Shown here: one piece after another, positions 57,712-64,000 of the stretch | Position numbering within the stretch: the first letter of the stretch is position 1 | Layout of the letters: each line of letters starts with the position of its first letter | DNA from: Candidatus Eisenbacteria bacterium | Lineage (GTDB): Bacteria; Orphanbacterota; Orphanbacteria; Orphanbacterales; Orphanbacteraceae | Reading direction: 5' to 3' | Length of the DNA: 64,000 nt | NCBI GenBank assembly: GCA_016930695.1 | Contig: JAFGGD010000008.1 | Span: 1-64,000 of the forward strand | Position numbers and translations under genes: made by a program | Notes under the pieces: model-generated | What the model saw: the letters and a program-made list of their open reading frames with translations, nothing else | Told to the model about the DNA's origin: nothing | Databases searched by the model: none

Positions 57712-58353
57712 ATGCGTGTTCTGATCGCGGACGATGACCCCACCTATCGGATCTTCCTGGAAGAAGCGCTGAAGAAGTGGGGCTATGAAGTGGAGGCGGT
57801 CGACGATGGAGAAAAAGCCTGGTCGGCTTTGTGCGGCTCGCTCCCGCCTCGCCTCGTTCTTCTCGATTGGGTGATGCCCGGCCTGGACGGCGTCGAGTTA
57901 ATCGAGAAGATCCGCGGCGAGGAGAAGCTCGCATCGTCTTACGTGATTCTTCTCACCGCGCGGGACGGAAAGGAAGACGTGGTGCGTGGTCTGGACGCCG
58001 GTGCGAACGACTACATCACCAAACCTTTCCATCACGCGGAGCTTCGGGCCAGGGTCGCCGTGGGGGATCGGGTGCTCGGCCTGCAGGAACAGTTGGCGAA
58101 ACGCCTGCGCGATCTGGAGGGGGCGCTGGCCCACGTCAAGACGCTCCAGGGGCTCATCCCGATTTGCATGCATTGCCACAAGATCCGCGACGATCAGGAG
58201 TCCTGGCAAAAGATCGAGTCCTACATCGAGGACCATTCGGCGGCGGAGTTCAGTCACAGCATCTGCCCCGAGTGTCTCGAGAAATATTACCCACCCGAGA
58301 TCCCCGAAGGCGAGTCGGCGCCGGTCGGAAACGCGACCCCGAATAGCGACTGA
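57712..58353 (+). CDS. Response regulator with C-terminal Cys-rich zinc-ribbon-like tail
   Basis: A 213-residue protein. The receiver (about 1-120) has IADDDPTYR, the acceptor Asp in LLDWVMPGLDG, Thr in ILLTARDG and Lys in YITKPFHH. A helical linker (LQEQLAKRLRDLEGALAHVKTLQ) follows. The tail (about 145-195) has LIPICMHCHKIRDD, WQKIESYI and HSICPECLEKYYPPE, which gives C-x2-C and C-x2-C. The same tail ends many receiver, GAF and HAMP proteins in other bacteria; it may bind zinc, but its role is unestablished. The ATG follows GAGGAGAGAGAAGATAC. Confidence 0.88.
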   Translation: MRVLIADDDPTYRIFLEEALKKWGYEVEAVDDGEKAWSALCGSLPPRLVLLDWVMPGLDGVELIEKIRGEEKLASSYVILLTARDGKEDVVRGLDAGANDYITKPFHHAELRARVAVGDRVLGLQEQLAKRLRDLEGALAHVKTLQGLIPICMHCHKIRDDQESWQKIESYIEDHSAAEFSHSICPECLEKYYPPEIPEGESAPVGNATPNSD

Positions 58354-58428
58354 CGGAAATCGGGTGGGGGATACGCCATACCCGCCGCCACCGATCGAGC
58401 CGCCGCTGTTTCCCGGTTTCCTAACGGT

Positions 58429-58737
58429 TTACTCGTAATAGTCTACGCGGCAGCCGCAGCCGTCCCACATCCGGTCATAGGTGTCCATCCTGTCCCGGAC
58501 GAAGGCGTCCGCCTCTTCGACGCCGGCAAACCGGCGGAGAAGAATCTCCTTCCGGTTCGACGTCTCTTGAACCACGATACGACCGCCGATCCGAAGCACG
58601 CGTATCGCCTCGGAGAGAATCGGTTTCTCCTCACGGATCTTCTCCGCCTCCGCGAGGAACCCCTCCCATTCCTCCAAGGTCACCTCGAGGACACTCTCCT
58701 CCTCGAGCCGCGCCAAGATTTCGTTCGGTTGCGCCAT
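58429..58737 (-). CDS. Small uncharacterised protein, 102 residues
   Basis: A soluble, acidic, mainly helical start (MAQPNEILARLEEESVLEV) is followed by a likely beta strand (IRVLRIGGRIVVQETS), a helix (EADAFVRDRMDTYDRMW) and a C-terminal GCGCRVDYYE with two Cys. The ATG follows GGAGAGGAGAA, a strong ribosome site, and base composition is like that of the neighbours, so it is probably real. I do not recognise a family. It is divergent from the large PAS kinase. Confidence 0.7.
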   Translation of the reverse strand: MAQPNEILARLEEESVLEVTLEEWEGFLAEAEKIREEKPILSEAIRVLRIGGRIVVQETSNRKEILLRRFAGVEEADAFVRDRMDTYDRMWDGCGCRVDYYE

Positions 58738-58981
58738 TTCTCTCCTCTCCGGTGGTGTCCCGTCTCCCGTCCGTTCCCCTTAGGATAAAGATAATCCGGT
58801 TTTCCGTCCGATCCAATCCCGCGCTCGAACGCCCCCGGGATTCCATCGCCGATCGATCGTCACTTGGTGTATGGTTAGTGTCGGGCTCCGGGTCCTCAGC
58901 GCACGAACATCACGCCGCGAGCGGGCGCCCCCCTCATCGAGCCGCGAACCCGACGGGGGGCCCGCCCCCGGGGGGACGACG

Positions 58982-61900
58982 TTGAACGAGAGAGAGAACC
59001 ATAGGGGCGAACATCCGGAGCGGACGGAAGGCTACGAGTCGGTCGAGCCGGGCGGCGCCGTCGAGGCGCTCCTCGACGGTGTGGCCGTCGTCGACGGCAA
59101 GGGACGTTTCCTCAGGGCCAACGGCCGATTCTGCGCCATCGTGGGCTACGAAGAGCGGGAACTCCTCGAGCGATCCGTGTTCGACCTCATGGAACAATCC
59201 ACCGCTTCCGAAGCGCGGGCGGAGGGAGACCGTCTCCGGCAGGGGGAGGCGATCAGCGGTAAAACCGTCTTCCTGCGTAAAACGGGCGGAACGGTCCCGG
59301 TCGCCTTTTCCATTCTCCCGCTCGTCGACCCTACTGGCGATCTCCTCGGCGTGGTCGTCACCATCTCCGATCAAGCTCGCTACACGAGGCTCGAACGGGA
59401 GAAACTGGAGAAGGAAGCGCGGTTCCGTACCCTCGCCGATCACGCCAACGACGGAATCATCATCAGCCTCAAGGGCGGAAAGCACGTCTACGCGAACCCG
59501 CGAATGGAGCAGATCTCCGGTTACTCCATCGAGGAACTTCTCCGTCTCAACCTGTTCGACCTGGCCCACCCCGACGAACGGGACCGGCTCCGGGCGAACA
59601 ACGAGCGGCGGCTCAGCGGAGAATCGGTGGAGACCGGTTACGAGACGGCGATCCGTCACAAGTCGGGGCGGAAAATCGTCGTCGAGATCACTCCTTCTCG
59701 AACGGAGTGGGGGGGGCATCCGGCGAATCTGGTGATCGTTCGGGACGTCTCCGTTCGTATTCGGACCGAAAAGGTGCTCCGGGAGGAACGGGACCGGGCG
59801 CAGCGTTATCTGGACGCCGCCGAAGTGATCCTCGTCGCTCTCGATCGTTCCGCGGGGATTCGGCTGATCAACAGGAAGGGGTGCAGCGTTCTCGGTTGGG
59901 GGGAATCCGACCTCCTGGGGCGGAACTGGATCGACACGTGCGTGCCCGAGCGGCGCCGGCCGTCCCTCTGGGAATTCTTCCATAAAATTCTCAAACAAGA
60001 AGATATATTGGAGGGCGCGTACGAGAACGAGGTTTTAACCCGGTCCGGCGAGGAACGCCTGGTCTCCTGGACCAACACGATTCTCACCGACGAGAAGGGG
60101 AAGCCGACGGGCGTGCTCAGCTGCGGCGAGGACGTGACGGAGCGACGGCAGGCGGAGCGGGCTCTCCGCGAGAGCGAAGAGCGTTACCGCCTTCTGGTGG
60201 ACAATTCACCCGTGCCGATCCTGATCCACTGCGAGGAGAAGGTCGTCTTTCTCAACCGGGCGGCGGCGGAGATGCTCGCCGTTTCGGGAAAAGAGCTGGT
60301 CGGAACGAACATATTGAATATCGTTTCCCCCGCCTACCACGAGATCGCGCGGAAGCGGATGCGCTGGGTGTACGGAAGGGAGAGTAAAGCCCCGAAGATC
60401 GCCTTGCGATTCATCCGGAAGGGCGGCGAGGAGATCGACGTGGAAACGGAAGCGACTTCCGTCGTGTTCCAGGGGCGTCCCGCCGCGCAGGTCGTCTTCT
60501 GGGACGTCACGGAGCGGGTGCGGGCCGAGGAGGTCCGCCGGGAAGAGGTTCGGCGGACGGACATCCTGGGCCGGATCACCACGATCGGAAACCGGGCGGA
60601 GAATGTGGACTCTCTCCTCCGCGAGGTGCTCGCCGCCACCGCCGGACTCCTCGGTTTCGACGCCGGAGGGATCTACCTTGTCGACGCCGCGGAGCGAAAA
60701 GCCTTTCTCGAGATCGAACACGGCCTTCCCGAAGAGTTCCCCGATCGCCTGCGCGGCCTGCCGATCGAGACGGAACCCTTCCGTAGGATCTTCATCGACG
60801 GCGAGCCGATCATCGACACGGATCTCCTGGAGGACGGGCGGGAGAGGATCGGCGCCTACGGCTTCGGTGCCGGCGCCTCCCTCCCTCTTTGGATGAACGG
60901 GCGGGTGGTCGGCTCTCTCAATCTCGCCTGTCGGGGGGAGCGTCGTATCATTCCCCGGGATCGAGAGATCCTCCGGGCGATCAGCCGTGAGTTGAGCGCC
61001 GCCTACACCCGGCTCCGCGCACAGGAAGCGCTTCGCGAGAGCGAGATCCGTTTCCGTACCATTTTCGATAAGGCGCCGGTGGCGATTTACCTGGAGAACA
61101 TGAACGGGGACATCCTGGACGCCAACGCGGAGGCGGAAAAACTCACCGGATTCCGGCGGGAAGAGCTGATCGGAATGAACGCCCGCGATCTCGTCCCCCC
61201 CGATTTGGCGGGGCACATACCGGAGATCATCCGGCAGACCGTCGAGCAGAACGGATATTCGGCGGAGGTGACCAATCTGAACCGTGAGGGGAAATCGATT
61301 CCCTGCCGGGTCGAATCGACGGTGATCCGCCTGGGCGGACGGACCTACTTCTTCGTCATCACGCAAGACATTACCAAGGAGGTAGAGGCGAGAGCGATTT
61401 TGGAGGAGAGCGAACGCCGTTTCCGGACCCTCTACGAAAACGCGCCCCTCGCCTACCAATCGATCGATCCGGCGGGATGTCTGATCGGGGTGAACGACGC
61501 ATGGCTCGATCTTCTCGGCTATGAGCGGGAGGAGGTCATCGGCCGCCCCTTCCGGAACCTGGTCGCGCCGGAGGCGAGGGAAAACTACGACGAGTGGTTC
61601 CGCGTTCTTTTCTCCACCGGCGCCATCGACGCGGAGTTCCCGATCGTTCGGGTGACCGGCGAACCGCTGGTCGTTTCCTTCAACGGCCGAACCGGAGTGG
61701 ACTCCCTGGGCCGGATCGACCGCGCCCACTGCATCCTCGCGGACGTGACCGAGAGGAAGCGGCGCCAGAACGAGCTGGAGGATCTGGTGGAGGAGAGGAC
61801 GCTCCGTATCCGGGAGCTGGAGCGCCGGCAGAGGGCGGTGGACCGTCTCGCCGCAACGGCCCGTCTCGCCGCGGGGATCGCCCACGAGATCAACAACCCA

Positions 61901-62527
61901 TTGGCGGCGATCAAGAACTCGATCAGCCTGATCCGCGACGCCGTTCCGCCGGACCATCCCAATTTGGAGTTCGTGGAGATCGTGCAGAACGAGATCGAGC
62001 GCCTCGCCGAGATCGTCCGTTTGATGTATACGATCTACAAGCCGAGCGAGTCGACGATCCGTACATTTCGGATCGCGTCTCTCCTCGATGACGTGGTGAA
62101 GCTCATCGCTCAAGGGGAAAAGGGGAGGGGGGGCGAGGTGGAGACGGCGATCGATCCCCCGAACCTCACCGTTCGTCTCGGCGAGGGGGCGCTCCGCACG
62201 GCGATCTTCAACGTGATCCGTAATGCGTTGGAAGCCTCGCCCGACCGTTCCACGGTGAGCGTGAGGGTAAAGAAATCGGGAAGGGACCGGTTCGTTATCG
62301 AGGTCGAGGACCGGGGCGAGGGAATCGCCGAAGAGATCGCGGATAAAGTGTTCGAACCATTTTTCACGACGAAAACGTCCGGGCCCACATCGGGCATGGG
62401 GCTCGGCCTGTCCCTGACCCGGACCTTGGTGGAGAGCATCGGGGGCACCATCGACTTCACCGGCGGGGCCGGAGGGGGAACCGTTTTCCGGATTCGACTT
62501 CCTATAGAGGATCAGGGGAGGAACTGA
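58982..62527 (+). CDS. Large soluble multi-PAS/GAF sensor histidine kinase
   Basis: An 1181-residue kinase without membrane segments. In order: PAS1 (about 18-130), PAS2 (about 140-255), PAS3 (about 270-385), PAS4 (about 390-510), GAF (about 535-680), PAS5 (about 690-810), PAS6 (about 815-930), a coiled coil (EERTLRIRELERRQ), HisKA with phospho-His in GIAHEINNPLAAIKNSISL (about 965) and HATPase (VIRNALEASPD, VEDRGEGIAEE, GMGLGLSLTRTLVE). The start is uncertain: TTG 58982 follows a G run, whereas ATG 58871 has no ribosome site and a disordered leader. It lies two bases before a receiver gene, which is its probable partner. Ligands are unknown. Confidence 0.9.
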   Translation: MNERENHRGEHPERTEGYESVEPGGAVEALLDGVAVVDGKGRFLRANGRFCAIVGYEERELLERSVFDLMEQSTASEARAEGDRLRQGEAISGKTVFLRKTGGTVPVAFSILPLVDPTGDLLGVVVTISDQARYTRLEREKLEKEARFRTLADHANDGIIISLKGGKHVYANPRMEQISGYSIEELLRLNLFDLAHPDERDRLRANNERRLSGESVETGYETAIRHKSGRKIVVEITPSRTEWGGHPANLVIVRDVSVRIRTEKVLREERDRAQRYLDAAEVILVALDRSAGIRLINRKGCSVLGWGESDLLGRNWIDTCVPERRRPSLWEFFHKILKQEDILEGAYENEVLTRSGEERLVSWTNTILTDEKGKPTGVLSCGEDVTERRQAERALRESEERYRLLVDNSPVPILIHCEEKVVFLNRAAAEMLAVSGKELVGTNILNIVSPAYHEIARKRMRWVYGRESKAPKIALRFIRKGGEEIDVETEATSVVFQGRPAAQVVFWDVTERVRAEEVRREEVRRTDILGRITTIGNRAENVDSLLREVLAATAGLLGFDAGGIYLVDAAERKAFLEIEHGLPEEFPDRLRGLPIETEPFRRIFIDGEPIIDTDLLEDGRERIGAYGFGAGASLPLWMNGRVVGSLNLACRGERRIIPRDREILRAISRELSAAYTRLRAQEALRESEIRFRTIFDKAPVAIYLENMNGDILDANAEAEKLTGFRREELIGMNARDLVPPDLAGHIPEIIRQTVEQNGYSAEVTNLNREGKSIPCRVESTVIRLGGRTYFFVITQDITKEVEARAILEESERRFRTLYENAPLAYQSIDPAGCLIGVNDAWLDLLGYEREEVIGRPFRNLVAPEARENYDEWFRVLFSTGAIDAEFPIVRVTGEPLVVSFNGRTGVDSLGRIDRAHCILADVTERKRRQNELEDLVEERTLRIRELERRQRAVDRLAATARLAAGIAHEINNPLAAIKNSISLIRDAVPPDHPNLEFVEIVQNEIERLAEIVRLMYTIYKPSESTIRTFRIASLLDDVVKLIAQGEKGRGGEVETAIDPPNLTVRLGEGALRTAIFNVIRNALEASPDRSTVSVRVKKSGRDRFVIEVEDRGEGIAEEIADKVFEPFFTTKTSGPTSGMGLGLSLTRTLVESIGGTIDFTGGAGGGTVFRIRLPIEDQGRN

Positions 62528-62529
62528 TC

Positions 62530-63285
62530 ATGGTCGCGGTGGCGCAGGGACGCGTGTTGATCGCGGACGACGACGCGAATTACTTGAAAACGATTTGCAG
62601 GCTGCTCGAGCGCGCGGGGTACGAGTGCGACGGAGTTCCGGACGGGTCGGCCGCTCTCGCCCGCCTGGAGAAGGACGCCTACGACCTCTTGATCGCCGAC
62701 ATCCGCATGCCCGGAAACGAACACCTGGAGTTGGTGGATCACACCCGCCGGGTCGTGGAGGGGCTGCCGATCATTCTGATCACCGGTTATCCGTCGGAGG
62801 AGACCGCCCGGGACGCGATCGGAACTTCCGTCGTGAAGTATCTGGAGAAGCCCTACGACAACCAGGCGCTGATCGACGCGGTGGGGCGCTCCATCGCCCG
62901 CTATCGCACCGCCCAAGCGATCCGCCGGTCGAGCGAAAGGATGCGGGAGTGGAGCGGTGAGATGGAACAGCTGATGCATCGGATCGCCGAGCCGGAACCG
63001 GACACCGCCCGTCCCCTCCCGCTCGTGGAGTTCATCGACCTCTGGCTCAGAAGCATCATGGCCGCCCTCGCCGATCTGCGGCACCTCACCGAGGGAATGC
63101 TCTACTCTCCCGACTCTTCCGACGTTTGCCGCCTGATGGAGTGTCCCCGGCTGGACAACCTGACACGGAAGATCCGCCGGACCATCGATGTACTCGAGGA
63201 GACCAAGGGTTCCTTCAAGTCGAAGGCGCTGGGCGATCTCCGAAGGGATCTCGAAACCACGCTGAAGGAGATGGGCGAACTATAA
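62530..63285 (+). CDS. Response regulator with unclassified helical C-terminus
   Basis: A 251-residue protein. The receiver (about 8-125) has LIADDDANYL, the acceptor Asp in LLIADIRMPG, Thr in ILITGYPS and Lys in YLEKPYDN. The rest (about 130-251) is helical and without a DNA-binding or enzymatic motif that I recognise. It includes WSGEMEQLMHRI and FIDLWLRSIMAALADLRHL, and ends with a Lys-rich coiled segment. The ATG follows GGGGAGGAACTGATC at the very end of the kinase gene, so the two are cotranscribed. The output may be through protein contact. Confidence 0.88.
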   Translation: MVAVAQGRVLIADDDANYLKTICRLLERAGYECDGVPDGSAALARLEKDAYDLLIADIRMPGNEHLELVDHTRRVVEGLPIILITGYPSEETARDAIGTSVVKYLEKPYDNQALIDAVGRSIARYRTAQAIRRSSERMREWSGEMEQLMHRIAEPEPDTARPLPLVEFIDLWLRSIMAALADLRHLTEGMLYSPDSSDVCRLMECPRLDNLTRKIRRTIDVLEETKGSFKSKALGDLRRDLETTLKEMGEL

Positions 63286-63497
63286 GTCCCGCCTGGAGTT
63301 CTCAAGTAGGGCCCGCTGTTTGCCGATTGTCCGGACGGAGGGATTCCGCGTCGTAGCGGAACGCCGCGTCGGAGGTCGCGTGAAACGGCTTGCGGGCGCG
63401 GCGCGCGGCCTCCGGTCGGTGGGGCGGCGGTCGCGCCCTTCGCCTGTAAGGCGGATTCCGGGAACGGCGCACACCCGTGCGCGGGAGAACGTCCATC

Positions 63498-64000
63498 GTG
63501 GAGCGGAACAAGAACGGCCCGAGCGGCGCGAATCGCGCCCCCTTCCCCGATCCCTTTTGGGAAGAACAGCTCCGTTATCTGCTCGCTTTCAGCGGCGGCC
63601 TGCTTGATCTGATCCCGGACGGCGTTGCCGTGTTGGACGACGGATTGCGGGTCCGTTCGGCGAACCGGTGTTTCCGCGAGGCGTTCGCCGCCGCCGCCGC
63701 CGAGGACGGCCCCCCCGCCCCCTTCGATCATCCTCTGCTCGATGCGCCCGTCCGCCCGACCGGCGGCGCACCCTCCCTCCGTGATGAGCTTCTGGGGTTG
63801 CTCCGCGACGGTGGCGGGGAGCGCCCCCGCCGATTCACCCTCTCCCTCCAGAGCCCGGAAGGGGAGCGCCGTTGGGTCGTGGAGGCACGCGCCTGGGATC
63901 GGGACGACCCGGAGGGGCGCCGGCTGCTCCTCTGGATCCGCGAAGAAGGCCGCGCGGAGGAACCCCACACCGCCGTCCTGGTCGGCGCCTCCGAAGAGGA
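63498..64000 (+). CDS. PAS-domain sensor protein, N-terminal fragment
   Basis: An open frame from GTG 63498 to the right edge (167 codons) that continues outside. It reads VERNKNGPSGANRAPFPDPF, then a helix (WEEQLRYLLAFSGGLLDLI) and a PAS-like core (PDGVAVLDDGLRVRSANRCF, REAFAAAA, later RRFTLSLQSPEGERRWVVEARAW). It is probably the start of another sensor kinase or sigma-54 activator belonging to this signalling cluster. GCGGGAGAAC lies nine bases before the GTG; an in-frame GTG seven codons earlier is possible. Confidence 0.72.
   Translation, partial: MERNKNGPSGANRAPFPDPFWEEQLRYLLAFSGGLLDLIPDGVAVLDDGLRVRSANRCFREAFAAAAAEDGPPAPFDHPLLDAPVRPTGGAPSLRDELLGLLRDGGGERPRRFTLSLQSPEGERRWVVEARAWDRDDPEGRRLLLWIREEGRAEEPHTAVLVGASEE

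Noticed and set aside
63286-63497. GC-rich gap before the last gene considered as a structured RNA
   Set aside because: Only ordinary short inverted repeats were seen, with no known motif.

Overview
The window is a GC-rich (visibly, not computed), gene-dense stretch of a Gram-negative bacterial chromosome. It shows no mobile elements, CRISPR array, tRNA or rRNA. The set of features fits a member of the FCB superphylum or a neighbour, for example a Candidatus Eisenbacteria-like lineage. The supporting features are three secreted beta-rich proteins ending in the same FlgD-like Ig domain (NPFNP motif, C-terminus ...LLR), SBBP and FG-GAP propellers, a b558-type succinate dehydrogenase with a single membrane subunit, a one-chain pyruvate:ferredoxin oxidoreductase and RND efflux. 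The phylum is an inference. Many starts were moved downstream of the longest open frame because a Shine-Dalgarno sequence or an ATGA/GTGA overlap points to an internal codon.

Layout. 1-4.6 kb: the end of a chemoreceptor gene, then a tightly overlapped chemotaxis operon (cheR, cheD, HDOD gene, cheY, cheX-like, cheB) closed by a terminator. 4.7-10.3 kb, minus strand: an aspartase/fumarase-type lyase, a JAMM-E1-rhodanese fusion, a B3/B4-domain protein and metK, which sits behind a SAM-I riboswitch that I recognise from sequence. 10.4-17 kb: a TetR regulator with twin operators and a TolC/MFP/RND efflux operon. 17-24.5 kb: a GNAT/FemAB-like protein, Fur, a 14-repeat FG-GAP protein, a membrane sulfatase-fold enzyme and a double GNAT. 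24.7-38.5 kb: two RsbU-type phosphatases (one membrane PDZ, one FHA-GAF), an SBBP propeller protein, a CadC-like membrane regulator with a TolB-like propeller, a secreted CapA-type protein and an M20 amidohydrolase. 38.6-42.5 kb: two GT-C type membrane proteins with a 32-residue membrane micro-gene between them, and a methyltransferase overlapping them tail to tail. 42.6-46.2 kb: sdhCAB. 46.2-53.5 kb, minus strand: DUF4301, superoxide dismutase, a dihydroorotate dehydrogenase-like protein and nifJ. 53.7-64 kb: signalling genes (DUF456, FIST protein plus hybrid kinase, receiver with a zinc-ribbon-like tail, large PAS kinase, receiver, start of a PAS protein).

Physiology. Succinate dehydrogenase together with oxygen-sensitive PFOR and superoxide dismutase suggests a respiratory but flexible organism that meets oxygen. 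The window is rich in phosphotransfer and phosphatase signalling and in secreted propeller proteins. Nothing here is a complete new defence or mobile system. The least ordinary items are the JAMM-E1-rhodanese fusion that lacks the usual E1 cysteine, the RND pump without the canonical proton-relay residues, the shared C-terminal domain of three secreted proteins, and the split FIST/kinase pair.
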